Shown: in pieces, positions 1 through 7,746 of the stretch
How positions within the stretch are numbered: the stretch's first letter is position 1
Layout of the letters: each line of letters opens with the position of its first letter
Assembly (NCBI GenBank): GCA_029258695.1
Contig: JARIBR010000117.1
Span: forward strand, 1-16,763
Origin: Quadrisphaera sp.
GTDB lineage: Bacteria; Actinomycetota; Actinomycetes; Actinomycetales; Quadrisphaeraceae
DNA length: 16,763 bases
Reading direction: 5' to 3'
Made by a program: the position numbers and the translations under genes
Notes under the pieces: generated by a model
Databases searched by the model: none
Seen by the model: the letters and a program-made list of their open reading frames with translations, nothing else
Told to the model about the DNA's origin: nothing

Positions 1-414
1 CTGGACCTCGGGGCCGACGACTACCTCACCAAGCCGTTCTCCTACGTGGTGCTGCTCGCCCGGCTGCGGGCGATGCTGCGGCGCGGCGCCGCGCCGCGTC
101 CGGCCGTCCTGGCCGTCGGGGACCTCACCCTGGACCCGGCGACCCGCACCGTGGAGCGCGCCGGCGCCCCCGTCGAGCTGACGGCGCGCGAGTTCTCGCT
201 GCTCGAGCTCCTCATGCGCCGGGGCGGGGACGTGGTCTCCAAGGTGGACCTCATCGACCACGTGTGGGACTCCCCCGGCGCCTCGGACGTCAACGTCGTG
301 GAGGTCTACGTCGGGTACCTGCGCCGCAAGATCGACGCGCCGTTCGGGCGCCGCAGCGTGGTCACGGTGCGCGGCGCGGGGTACCGGCTCGTCAACGACG
401 CGCCCGCGCGGTGA
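1..414 (+). CDS. OmpR/PhoB-family response regulator, 5'-truncated by window edge
   Basis: This is the C-terminal part of a two-component response regulator that binds DNA when phosphorylated by its partner kinase. Reading frame 1 is open from base 1, so the gene enters from the left. The visible protein starts within the receiver domain: the LGADDYLTKPF stretch carries the conserved Lys-Pro of beta-5, while the phospho-acceptor Asp lies outside the window. A linker then leads to a winged-helix trans_reg_C domain, seen in ELTAREFSLLELLM, VEVYVGYLRRKID and the terminal TVRGAGYRL hairpin. An in-frame GTG at 46 is internal and not the start. The stop TGA at 412-414 overlaps the GTG of the histidine kinase (GTGA, 411-414). 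The two are therefore probably co-transcribed, translationally coupled partners. The family is very sure; the regulon and signal cannot be told. Confidence 0.95.
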   Translation: MDLGADDYLTKPFSYVVLLARLRAMLRRGAAPRPAVLAVGDLTLDPATRTVERAGAPVELTAREFSLLELLMRRGGDVVSKVDLIDHVWDSPGASDVNVVEVYVGYLRRKIDAPFGRRSVVTVRGAGYRLVNDAPAR

Positions 415-2030
415 GCGCCGATGCCACGCGCGACGGGGCCACGCGCGACGGGGCGACGGGGCGACGGGGCGACGGGGCGACGTATGACGTGGGACGAGGT
501 GACGTGGTGACGAGTGCCGGGGCCGAGGACGCCCGGGCCGCGAGCGGGCGCCGGCGCGGGCGGCCCCGGCGCCCGGTCAGCGTGCGCGGGCGCCTCACGG
601 CGGCGGCCACCGCCGCGGCCGGCGTGGTGCTCGTGGTCGCGGCCGTCGTGGTGCTCGCCGTGGTGCACCTGTCGCTGGTCTCCTCCCTCGACGACGCCGC
701 AGCCTCCAGCGGGGCGCAGGTGGCCGCACTCGCCGGTGAGCGCCGGCTGCCGGACCCCCTGCCCGTGACCGGGGCCGCCGTGGTCCAGGTGCTCGACGCC
801 CGCGGCCGCGTGCTCGCCTCGTCCGTGGGCGGGGACCGGCTCACCGCGCTCGTCCCGCCCGACCAGGTGGACCGGGTGCGGGGCGGCGACGCGGTGGACG
901 TCGGGGGGTCCCGGCTCGGGGGCTCGCAGCGCTACCGCGTGGGCGGCACGCCGATCGGCGCGGGCGCCGGTGAGGCGAGCGGCGGCACCGTGCTCGTGGC
1001 GTCCTCGCTCGCGGACGTGGACCGCTCGGGGGCGGTGCTGCGGCGCGTGGCGCTCGTCGGGGTGCCGCTGGCCATCGCCGCGGTCGCCGCGCTGGCCTGG
1101 CGGACCGCCGGTTCGGCGCTGGCGCCGGTGGAGGCGCTGCGCGCGAGCGCCGCCTCGCTGGTCGCCCGGCCCACCGGACCGGCGGGCACCGGACCGCTGC
1201 CCGTGCCGACGTCGGGCGACGAGGTGGCCCGCCTGGCCGTGACCCTCAACGACGCCCTGGCGCGGGTGAGCGCCGCCGGCGAGCGCCAGCGGGCCTTCGT
1301 CTCCGACGCCGCCCACGAGCTGCGCAGCCCGCTGAGCAGCGTGCGGACCCAGCTCGAGGTGGCCATGGCCCACCCCGGCGCCTCGCCGTGGCCGGAGGTG
1401 GCCGCCGGCGCCCTGGCCGACGTCGAGCGCACCGCCACGCTCGTCGAGGACCTGCTCGTCCTCGCCCGCCTCGACGAGGACCCGGGCTCGCAGCTGGGCA
1501 CCGGGCGCGGGGCGGCGGGCGACGGAGCGGCGGGCGAAGGAGCGGCGGGCGACGGAGCGGCGCCGCGCCCGGTCGACCTCCGCGCCCTCGCGCGGGAGGT
1601 CGTCGACGCCTCGCCGTGGCGGGTGCCGGTCCGCGTCGGCGGCCCCGGCGCGAGCGCCGCGGTCGACGCGCGCGCGGTGCGCCGGGCGGTGCGAAACCTC
1701 GTGGACAACGCCGCGCGGCACGCCGCGCGGGCCGTGAGCGTCACCGCCTTCGCGGAGGGTGACGCCCGAGCGGTCCTCGAGGTGGTCGACGACGGCCCGG
1801 GCATCCCCGAGGCTGAGCGCTCCCGCGTCTTCGAGCGGTTCACCCGCCTCGACGACGCCCGGGACCGCGACGCCGGCGGCTCGGGCCTGGGCCTGGCCAT
1901 CGTGCGCGCCGCGGTCGAGCGCCAGGGCGGCAGCGTGGCCGTCCACGACGCGCCCGGCGGCGGAGCTCTGCTGCGCGTGGAGCTTCCCGCGGCGCCGGAT
2001 CAGCGCAGCTCCAGCACCGCCCAGCCGTGA
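411..2030 (+). CDS. Sensor histidine kinase (HisKA + HATPase), partner of the upstream regulator
   Basis: A membrane sensor kinase of 539 residues if started at GTG 411. A first membrane helix lies at about residues 60-93, an extracytoplasmic sensor region at about 94-212, and a second helix at about 213-231 followed by a HAMP-like stretch. The HisKA box SDAAHELRSPLSS has phospho-acceptor His302. The ATPase has an N box (LVDNAARHA, Asn433), a DDGPGIP G1 box near 460 and GSGLGLAI near 490. The start is uncertain: GTG 411 gives the GTGA overlap, but GTG 504 or 507 follows a purine-rich GAGGTGAC and would drop a repetitive, unconserved-looking leader. Tandem repeats lie in the leader (15-bp and 8-bp units) and in the HisKA-ATPase linker (15-bp units giving GAAGD/GAAGE). 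The 3' end overlaps the opposing amylase gene by 31 bp. Function is clear; the signal is unknown. Confidence 0.93.
   Translation: MSADATRDGATRDGATGRRGDGATYDVGRGDVVTSAGAEDARAASGRRRGRPRRPVSVRGRLTAAATAAAGVVLVVAAVVVLAVVHLSLVSSLDDAAASSGAQVAALAGERRLPDPLPVTGAAVVQVLDARGRVLASSVGGDRLTALVPPDQVDRVRGGDAVDVGGSRLGGSQRYRVGGTPIGAGAGEASGGTVLVASSLADVDRSGAVLRRVALVGVPLAIAAVAALAWRTAGSALAPVEALRASAASLVARPTGPAGTGPLPVPTSGDEVARLAVTLNDALARVSAAGERQRAFVSDAAHELRSPLSSVRTQLEVAMAHPGASPWPEVAAGALADVERTATLVEDLLVLARLDEDPGSQLGTGRGAAGDGAAGEGAAGDGAAPRPVDLRALAREVVDASPWRVPVRVGGPGASAAVDARAVRRAVRNLVDNAARHAARAVSVTAFAEGDARAVLEVVDDGPGIPEAERSRVFERFTRLDDARDRDAGGSGLGLAIVRAAVERQGGSVAVHDAPGGGALLRVELPAAPDQRSSSTAQP
424..486 (+). repeat. Tandem 15-bp and 8-bp repeats at the kinase N-terminus
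   Basis: Two copies of a 15-bp unit (CCACGCGCGACGGGG, 424-438 and 439-453) run into four copies of the 8-bp unit GACGGGGC (447-478) and a partial fifth. The 8-bp unit is not a multiple of three, so gain or loss of one copy shifts the kinase frame if translation begins at GTG 411. If it begins at 504/507 the repeats are 5' leader or intergenic sequence. Confidence 0.8.
1512..1556 (+). repeat. 15-bp in-frame tandem repeat in the kinase linker
   Basis: Three consecutive 15-bp units start at 1512, 1527 and 1542. They differ at one base (GAC versus GAA) and encode GAAGD/GAAGE between the HisKA helices and the ATPase domain. Copy-number change would preserve the frame and only change linker length. 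Confidence 0.8.
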
Positions 2031-3382
2031 CCCGCGAGGTCCAGCCGGCCGTCCTGGTGCCCGGCGGCGCCGGCGACGACCTCACCGGCGCCCGTCCCCC
2101 AGCCGTCCGCAGTACCTGATCCGTCACCGGGCCCGGGAGCCGCTCCCGGCACGGTGGCCGGCGCGGCGGAGGCGTTCAGCGCCACGAGCAGGGCCTGGCC
2201 GTCGGCCTCGGAGCGGTAGACGAGCTGTTCGTTCGCCCGGTGCAGCACGGTGGTGCGGGCGCCGTGCAGCCAGCGGTGGCGCCGGCGCAGGCCGATGAGC
2301 TCGCGGTGCAGGGTGAATACCTCGCCCCCGAGCGCGTCGGCGGGGTCGGCCGGGAACTCCGGGCGGACGGCGTCGTCACCGCCGGGGCGCTGCTCCTTGA
2401 TGCCGTGCCACCCCAGCTCGTCCCCTGACCACACCGCGGGGGTGCCCCCGAGCGTCGCCCAGAGCACCAGGGCGTGCGCCAGCAGGTCATCGCCCACCTG
2501 GTCCACGATGCGCGTCACGTCGTGGTTGCCGACGAAGGTCCACGGCACGAAGCTCGCCATGAAGCCGTCGTGGCGCTCCAGCGCGTGGCCGGTCTCGAAG
2601 AGGTTGCCGTCGCGGAGCCCGTGCCAGATGCCCTGCCACAGCTCGTACTGGGTCACCGCGTCCATCCCCGACGCGGCGACGACGCCCGCGTAGTCGCCGT
2701 GGATGACCTCCCCGACCACGTAGGCGTGCGGGAACCGCTCGCGCACCTCGGGGAGCACGCGGGCCCAGAACTGCGGCGGCACCGCGTAGGCGGCGTCCAG
2801 GCGCCAGCCGTCCGCGCCGCGCCCGAGCCAGTGGCACATCACCTCGATGACGTGCTCGGCGACCGCGGGCTCCTCGTGGTCGAGCTCGACGAGGTGGGCG
2901 TGGCCCTCGAAGACGTCGGGCGAGAGGTCATCGCCGTCCCCGTGGAGGCGGAACCACGAGGCCGTGCTCGCCGCGCGACCCTCCCGCTCGACGGCCGCCC
3001 AGGCGGGGTGGGCGCGGCCGACGTGGTTGAAGACGCCGTCGAGCAGCACCGTCATGCCCTTCGCGTGGGCGGCCTCGACGAGCTGGTCGAAGTCGTCGTC
3101 GTCGCCGAGGCGGGGGTCGAGGCGCAGGTGGTCGACGGTGTCGTAGCCGTGGGTCTGCGAGGCGAACACCGGACCGAGCGCCAGCCCGTTGCAGCCCAGC
3201 GCGACGGCGTGGTCGAGCCAGGCCGTGATCCGCGGCAGCCGGTGGGCGACCTCCTGGGCGCCGCCCGGCTGCTCGGGCTGCTCGGGCTCGGCGCCGACGA
3301 AGGCCAGGGGGTGCACCTGCCACCAGATCGCGTCCGCCACCCAGCCCGGCTCGGTGCGGCGGGCTCCCGCTGCTGCGTCCAT
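2000..3382 (-). CDS. GH13 alpha-amylase family glycoside hydrolase
   Basis: A 460-residue (beta/alpha)8-barrel enzyme of the alpha-amylase superfamily, acting on alpha-glucans or maltooligosaccharides. Four family regions are visible: DGVFNH (residues 115-120), GWRLDAAYA with nucleophile Asp196, VVGEVIHGDY with acid/base Glu225, and FVGNHDVTRI with transition-state Asp288. The N-terminal IWWQVHPLAF strand is also typical. No signal peptide is seen, so a cytoplasmic role in glycogen, trehalose or maltodextrin turnover is more likely than secretion. The C-terminus has a Gly/Ala-rich insertion before the final beta domain. ATG 3382 is the first good start; no clear Shine-Dalgarno precedes it. 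The gene lies 58 bp downstream of the chemoreceptor-like gene on the same strand, and its last 31 bp run antisense to the kinase gene. Exact substrate (amylase, alpha-glucosidase or cyclomaltodextrinase) is not decidable here. Confidence 0.92.
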   Translation of the reverse strand: MDAAAGARRTEPGWVADAIWWQVHPLAFVGAEPEQPEQPGGAQEVAHRLPRITAWLDHAVALGCNGLALGPVFASQTHGYDTVDHLRLDPRLGDDDDFDQLVEAAHAKGMTVLLDGVFNHVGRAHPAWAAVEREGRAASTASWFRLHGDGDDLSPDVFEGHAHLVELDHEEPAVAEHVIEVMCHWLGRGADGWRLDAAYAVPPQFWARVLPEVRERFPHAYVVGEVIHGDYAGVVAASGMDAVTQYELWQGIWHGLRDGNLFETGHALERHDGFMASFVPWTFVGNHDVTRIVDQVGDDLLAHALVLWATLGGTPAVWSGDELGWHGIKEQRPGGDDAVRPEFPADPADALGGEVFTLHRELIGLRRRHRWLHGARTTVLHRANEQLVYRSEADGQALLVALNASAAPATVPGAAPGPGDGSGTADGWGTGAGEVVAGAAGHQDGRLDLAGHGWAVLELR

Positions 3383-3440
3383 CGCGCCAGTGTGGTGCAG
3401 GGGCCCGACGCCGGGTGGCGCCGAGCCCTCCGCGGCCGGG

Positions 3441-4964
3441 TCAGGCCCGCCGCTCGAAGGCCTGGGCCATCTTCGTCTGCTCCTCCAGCACGGTGCCGAT
3501 GCGCGCCTGCACGGCGTCCATCTCGCCGATGATGTCCGAGGTGGCGTGGATGCCGTCGGTCACCGCGCGCGAGGAGGTCTGGATGCCGGCGATCTGCTCG
3601 GCCACCGTCGTCGTCGCCGAGGCCGTGGCCCGCGCGAGGTCCTTCACCTCTCCGGCCACGACGGCGAAGCCCAGGCCCACCTCGCCGGCGCGGGCGGCCT
3701 CGATGGTGGCGTTGAGCGAGAGGAGGTTCGTCTGCTGGGCGATGCCGGTGATGATGGCGATGACGTCGCCGATCGCCGAGGACGCCGAGGACAGCGCCTC
3801 GACCTCCGCGGTCATCGCCGACGCCTGCGCGACCGCCCCCTCGGCGACGCGCGTGGCGTCCAGCGTGGACTCGCGCAGGCGCGTGATGGTGTCGAGCAGG
3901 TCGCGCGCCGAGGTGGCGTCCACGGCCGAGCGCCGCACCACCTCGAGGCGCTGGCTCACCAGCAGCTGGACGTTGCGCAGCGCCGAGCGCCGCGAGTCCG
4001 ACAGGGCCAGCGGAGCCTCGCTGGAGAACTCCAGCACCCCCACGACCCCGCCGGCGCCCCGCAGCGGGAACGCCAGCCCGTGACGCCCGTCCGACGTCGT
4101 GCCGGTGACGAGGTCACCCTCGCGCCACGCGCGGCGCACCAGCGCGTCCGCGGGCAGCTGCTGCGTCGTCGCGCCCGCGGGAGCGCGCGAGCCCTGCTCG
4201 CGGGACTGCGTCACCAAGCGCAGCGTGCTCTGCGCGTCGTGGCCCTCGCCACCGCGCCAGCACCCCGCCCAGGTCCACCCGAACCCGCCGCGGACCGTGG
4301 CCAGGGCGGCGTCCAGGGCGGCGCTCTCGTCGTCGGCCTCCCCGAGCCGGGCGACGATGGCGCTGATCGCCTCGCGGTCGTCCACCGACTCGCGCACCGC
4401 CGCCCCGGCCCTCGCGGTGGCCACGGCGTCCGCGCAGGCGTTCGCCGCGATCCGCAGGATCGTCTGCCACTTGGCGGCCCGGGGGCCGAAGAAGGGCAGC
4501 GGCACGGCCGCGTAGCACTCGTAGAGGGCCACCACCTCACGGTCGTCGCTCACCGGGACGATCGCTCCCTCGAGCGCGCCGGCGCGCGCCGCCGCGTCCC
4601 AGCGGGGCATCGAGCGGGCGGGAGTCTCGTGGTCGCAGCGCACCGGTGTGCGCTGCGTGAGCGCGGTGCGCCAGGCGGCCGGCAGCTCGCGGCCGGCCGC
4701 GGCCAGCGAGGACGCCATCGGCTGACCGCGGCCGTCGCTCTCGGCGACCAGGTGCGGCTGGCCGCCGTCGTCGAGGAGCCAGACCCCCACGTAGGCGAGC
4801 CAGAGGGGCTCGACGATGGTCGTGGCGACCTTGCGGTGGGCGTCGACGTCGTCCACCACCCCCGCGTGCAGGACCCCGAGGAGCTGCTCGAGGGTCTCCA
4901 CGTCGCGCGGCGGCGGTCCGGACGGGGCCGGGGTCGAGCGGGACCGGCGGGTGAGCAGTGGCAC
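3441..4964 (-). CDS. Soluble methyl-accepting chemotaxis-like protein with two GAF-like domains
   Basis: A 507-residue signal transducer without any membrane helix. Residues about 25-185 and 200-345 each look like a GAF-type sensor fold (inference from pattern: a hydrophobic beta/alpha rhythm, LEGAIVPV and [18 protein letters not shown] cores). Residues about 380-505 form the MCP signalling coiled coil with the diagnostic hairpin tip [20 protein letters not shown] and [13 protein letters not shown]. It should sense a cytoplasmic ligand or redox state and control a CheA/CheW-type kinase, or act in a related non-chemotactic pathway. The frame stays open far upstream. I chose GTG 4964 because AGGGA lies six bases before it; an ATG at 5021 lacks any such site. 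The C-terminus ends soon after the hairpin, so the coiled coil is short, and no CheR/CheB pentapeptide tether is seen. A small membrane-protein gene diverges from it 109 bp away. Confidence 0.9.
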   Translation of the reverse strand: MPLLTRRSRSTPAPSGPPPRDVETLEQLLGVLHAGVVDDVDAHRKVATTIVEPLWLAYVGVWLLDDGGQPHLVAESDGRGQPMASSLAAAGRELPAAWRTALTQRTPVRCDHETPARSMPRWDAAARAGALEGAIVPVSDDREVVALYECYAAVPLPFFGPRAAKWQTILRIAANACADAVATARAGAAVRESVDDREAISAIVARLGEADDESAALDAALATVRGGFGWTWAGCWRGGEGHDAQSTLRLVTQSREQGSRAPAGATTQQLPADALVRRAWREGDLVTGTTSDGRHGLAFPLRGAGGVVGVLEFSSEAPLALSDSRRSALRNVQLLVSQRLEVVRRSAVDATSARDLLDTITRLRESTLDATRVAEGAVAQASAMTAEVEALSSASSAIGDVIAIITGIAQQTNLLSLNATIEAARAGEVGLGFAVVAGEVKDLARATASATTTVAEQIAGIQTSSRAVTDGIHATSDIIGEMDAVQARIGTVLEEQTKMAQAFERRA

Positions 4965-5073
4965 GGGACGTCCCTGGGTCTTCGGCGGTGACCGGCTGTC
5001 GCCGGAGGCTTCGTGGTGCATCGGCGCCGACGCGCGGGGGCTTGAGCGCGGCCTCCGTGCCAGGATCGGAGCC

Positions 5074-5343
5074 GTGACGACGCGGGCAGCACGGGAGCAG
5101 GCCGAGCAGGACCTCGCCGTCTGGCGCCGCCTCGCCCCCAGCGGGCTGCTGCTCGTCGGGGCCGCCGCGTCGGTGGTCGCCGACGCCGCCACCCGCAAGG
5201 CCCGCCGCGCGCCGGCGCCGGCGTGGGTGGCCGAGGGAACGCTGGGCCTCACGCTCCTGGGCGCCGGGCTGTCCCTGTTCGGCGAGGCGGTCAAGCGGCG
5301 GGCGCTGCACGACGTCGTGGCCCGCGCGTCCGGCAGGGGCTGA
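5074..5343 (+). CDS. Small hypothetical membrane protein
   Basis: An 89-residue protein I do not recognise as a named family. It has a charged N-terminal amphipathic stretch ([14 protein letters not shown]), one hydrophobic segment ([17 protein letters not shown]), a basic loop ([12 protein letters not shown]) and a second hydrophobic segment ([20 protein letters not shown]). A basic tail ([10 protein letters not shown]) follows, so a two-helix hairpin with both ends inside is plausible. GTG 5074 follows AGGATCGGA, which could serve as ribosome binding site or as the -10 element of a leaderless start. It lies between a divergent chemoreceptor-like gene and, 86 bp downstream, the ABC exporter. 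Codon pattern (G/C at third positions) matches its neighbours. Confidence 0.7.
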   Translation: MTTRAAREQAEQDLAVWRRLAPSGLLLVGAAASVVADAATRKARRAPAPAWVAEGTLGLTLLGAGLSLFGEAVKRRALHDVVARASGRG

Positions 5344-5404
5344 CCTCCGGGGCTCCCGTGGGGGCGAGGGGAGCGCCACAGCCTCGACCCTGCGAGATCG
5401 AAGT

Positions 5405-5418
5405 CGCCCGCGCGGGCG
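5405..5418. promoter_or_regulatory. 14-bp perfect palindrome upstream of the ABC transporter
   Basis: CGCCCGCGCGGGCG reads the same on both strands and ends 11 bases before the ATG at 5430. It could be an operator for a dimeric repressor or a hairpin occluding the start. In GC-rich DNA short GC palindromes are common, so this is tentative. Confidence 0.35.
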
Positions 5419-5429
5419 TTGACGCCTCC

Positions 5430-7418
5430 ATGAGCATGGAGAGCACCGCCTGGAGCGCCCTCTACCGCACCACGTACGCCTCCAAGGACTCGCGGCCCTT
5501 CTCCAAGGTCACCCTCAAGCGCATCCTCGCCTTCGCGCGCCCCCACCGTCGCCGCCTCGCGTGGTTCCTCGGCCTGTCGGTGGTGACGGCGGCCCTGGCG
5601 GTCGCCACGCCCGTGCTGGCCGGCGCGGTGGTCCGCACGATCACCGCCGATCCCGACGCCGACGGCGAGCCCGGCTGGGCCGTCCGGGTGCTCGGGTCGC
5701 TGTTCGGCGACAGCCCGCTGGACCTCGTCGTGGCCCTCGCCGTGCTCATCGGGATCATCGCGATCCTCGGGGCCGCCCTGGGCCTGGTGGTGCGCTGGCT
5801 GTCCTCGCTCATCGGCGAGTCGGTCATCCTCGACCTGCGCACCGCCGTCTACGACCACGTCCAGAAGATGCCGATCGCCTTCTTCACCCGCACCCGCACC
5901 GGCGCGCTGGTCTCCCGCCTCAACAACGACGTCATCGGCGCCCAGCGGGCGTTCTCCGGGACGCTGTCCGGGGTGGTCGGCAACCTCGTCACCCTCGCCA
6001 TCACCCTCGCGGTGATGCTCTACACCTCCTGGCAGATCACCCTGCTGGCGCTGGTGCTGCTGCCGGTCTTCGTCGTCCCCGCCCGTGCCATGGGCTCGCG
6101 CCTGGCCCGCCTGCAACGGGAGTCGGCGAACCACAACGCCACGATGTCCACGCAGATGACCGAGCGGTTCTCCGCCCCCGGCGCCACGCTGGTCAAGCTG
6201 TTCGGTCGCCCCGACGCGGAGTCGGCCGAGTTCGCGTCCCGCGCCGCGCGGGTGCGTGACATCGGGGTGCGCTCCTCGATGCTGCAGTTCGTCTTCGTCA
6301 CCGCGCTGACGCTGGTCTCCGCGCTGGCGCTGGCGCTGGTGTACGGGCTCGGCGGCTGGTTCGCCCTCACCGGGCGCCTCGACGCCGGGGACGTCGTCAC
6401 CCTCGCCCTGCTGCTCACGCAGCTCTACGCGCCGCTCACCGCGCTGTCCACCGCCCGGGTGGAGGTCATGAGCGCCATCGTCAGCTTCGAGCGCGTCTTC
6501 GAGGTGCTCGACCTGGAGCCCCTCATCGCCGAGAAGCCCGACGCGCACCCCGCTCCCGAGGGGCCGCTGTCGGTGGAGCTGGACGACGTGCGCTTCGGCT
6601 ACCCCTCCGCCGAGCAGGTCTCCCTGGCCTCCCTGGAGGAGGTCGCGGTGCTCGACTCCCGCGGCGGCGACGAGGTGCTGCACGGCGTCTCCTTCACCGC
6701 GCGCCCCGGTCAGGTGGTGGCCATCGTCGGGTCCTCGGGAGCGGGCAAGTCCACCATCGCGCAGCTCGTGGCCCGCCTCTACGACGTCGAGCACGGCGCC
6801 GTGCGCATCGGCGGCACGGACGTGCGCGACCTCTCCTTCGCCGCCATGCGCGGCGCCGTGGGCGTCGTCACCCAGGACGGGCACCTGTTCCACGAGTCCA
6901 TCCGCGCCAACCTGCTCCTCGCCGCTCCGGAGGCCACCGACGACCAGGTGTGGTCGGCGCTGCAGCGCGCCCGGCTCGAGCCGCTGGTGCGCGAGATGCC
7001 CGACGGGCTCGACACCGTGGTCGGCGAGCGCGGGTACCGCCTGTCCGGCGGTGAGCGCCAGCGCATGACCATCGCGCGCCTGCTCCTCGCCCAGCCCCGC
7101 GTCGTGGTGCTCGACGAGGCCACCGCCGCGCTGGACTCCACGTCCGAGGCCGCAGTGCAGGCCGCCCTCGACGAGGCGCTGGAGGGGCGCACCGCCATCG
7201 TCATCGCCCACCGGCTCTCCACGATCCGCTCCGCGGACATCATCCTCGTGCTCGAGGACGGCCACGTGGTCCAGCGCGGCACCCACGACGAGCTGATGCG
7301 CGCCGGCGGCCGTTACGAGGAGCTGCACCGCACGCAGTTCCGCCAGGACGCGGCCCGGGTCGTCGACGCGGTGGAGGCCGGGGCCGGCACCGCGGGCGAG
7401 CTCGCCGGGCGGGTCTGA
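5430..7418 (+). CDS. ABC exporter half-transporter (fused permease and ATPase)
   Basis: A 662-residue fusion of an exporter-type transmembrane domain (about six helices, residues about 35-330) and a nucleotide-binding domain. The ATPase motifs are complete: Walker [10 protein letters not shown] (434-442), signature LSGGERQR (538-545), Walker B VVVLDEA with catalytic Glu563, and H-loop His594. An A-loop Tyr lies in VRFGYPS. About 20 extra residues ([19 protein letters not shown]) separate the A-loop strand from the Walker A strand. One polypeptide is a half-transporter, and no second half-transporter gene is adjacent, so it should homodimerise. Lipid or drug export is the usual role; the substrate is not predictable. 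ATG 5430 was chosen over ATG 5436 by position only; neither has a clear Shine-Dalgarno. Confidence 0.93.
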   Translation: MSMESTAWSALYRTTYASKDSRPFSKVTLKRILAFARPHRRRLAWFLGLSVVTAALAVATPVLAGAVVRTITADPDADGEPGWAVRVLGSLFGDSPLDLVVALAVLIGIIAILGAALGLVVRWLSSLIGESVILDLRTAVYDHVQKMPIAFFTRTRTGALVSRLNNDVIGAQRAFSGTLSGVVGNLVTLAITLAVMLYTSWQITLLALVLLPVFVVPARAMGSRLARLQRESANHNATMSTQMTERFSAPGATLVKLFGRPDAESAEFASRAARVRDIGVRSSMLQFVFVTALTLVSALALALVYGLGGWFALTGRLDAGDVVTLALLLTQLYAPLTALSTARVEVMSAIVSFERVFEVLDLEPLIAEKPDAHPAPEGPLSVELDDVRFGYPSAEQVSLASLEEVAVLDSRGGDEVLHGVSFTARPGQVVAIVGSSGAGKSTIAQLVARLYDVEHGAVRIGGTDVRDLSFAAMRGAVGVVTQDGHLFHESIRANLLLAAPEATDDQVWSALQRARLEPLVREMPDGLDTVVGERGYRLSGGERQRMTIARLLLAQPRVVVLDEATAALDSTSEAAVQAALDEALEGRTAIVIAHRLSTIRSADIILVLEDGHVVQRGTHDELMRAGGRYEELHRTQFRQDAARVVDAVEAGAGTAGELAGRV

Positions 7419-7440
7419 GCGGCCTACCCTCATCGCCTGA

Positions 7441-7460
7441 CGCCCCCGACGGCGGGGGCG
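7441..7460 (+). terminator. GC hairpin after the ABC transporter gene
   Basis: CGCCCCC (7441-7447) pairs with GGGGGCG (7454-7460) around a six-base loop, 22 bases after the ABC stop. There is no T-run. It lies just before the ribosome binding site of the next gene, so it could equally be a 5' leader hairpin of that gene. Confidence 0.45.
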
Positions 7461-7479
7461 GCGATCGAGGGAGACACGC

Positions 7480-7719
7480 ATGAGCACGGACCACACCGAC
7501 GACGCTCCAGGCGCCGAGTCCGGCTCGTCGGACCCCGGGCCCTCGAGCACGCCGGCCCCGGAGACGGGCTCGTCCGACCCCGGGCCCTCGAGCACCCCGA
7601 CCCCCGAGACGGGCTCCTCCGACCCCGGGCCGGCCATCGACGACACCTACGGTGACGACGAGCCGGCGACGGGCAGCTCCAGCCCCGGCGTCCCCACGGA
7701 GCCCATCGAGCCGCCCTGA
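7480..7719 (+). CDS. Small acidic, low-complexity repeat protein
   Basis: A 79-residue protein of no recognised family. It is rich in Ser, Pro, Gly, Asp and Thr, with almost no hydrophobic residues and no predicted membrane segment or signal peptide, so it is probably disordered and strongly acidic. It holds a 15-residue repeat: [30 protein letters not shown], then a partial GSSDPGP. A good Shine-Dalgarno GAGGGAG (7467-7473) sits six bases before ATG 7480, which argues that it is really translated. Its stop overlaps a six-base-pair hairpin (7719-7734) that ends 12 bases before the next gene. It may be transcribed with the downstream GT-C-like gene. Function unknown. Confidence 0.75.
   Translation: MSTDHTDDAPGAESGSSDPGPSSTPAPETGSSDPGPSSTPTPETGSSDPGPAIDDTYGDDEPATGSSSPGVPTEPIEPP
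7522..7632 (+). repeat. 45-bp in-frame tandem repeat
   Basis: Units begin at 7522, 7567 and 7612 (the last truncated at 21 bases). The first two differ at only a few bases. They encode the 15-residue Ser/Pro/Asp-rich repeat of the small acidic protein, so length polymorphism between strains would be expected. Confidence 0.85.
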
Positions 7720-7746
7720 CCGACCCGCGTCGGTGAGGATGGTCCG

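Noticed and set aside
4965..7646. Long minus-strand open frame continuing upstream of the chemoreceptor-like gene
   Set aside because: It lies antisense to the well-supported ABC exporter and is low-complexity (Gly, Asp, Gln, Arg). GTG 4964 with AGGGA upstream is a clear real start.
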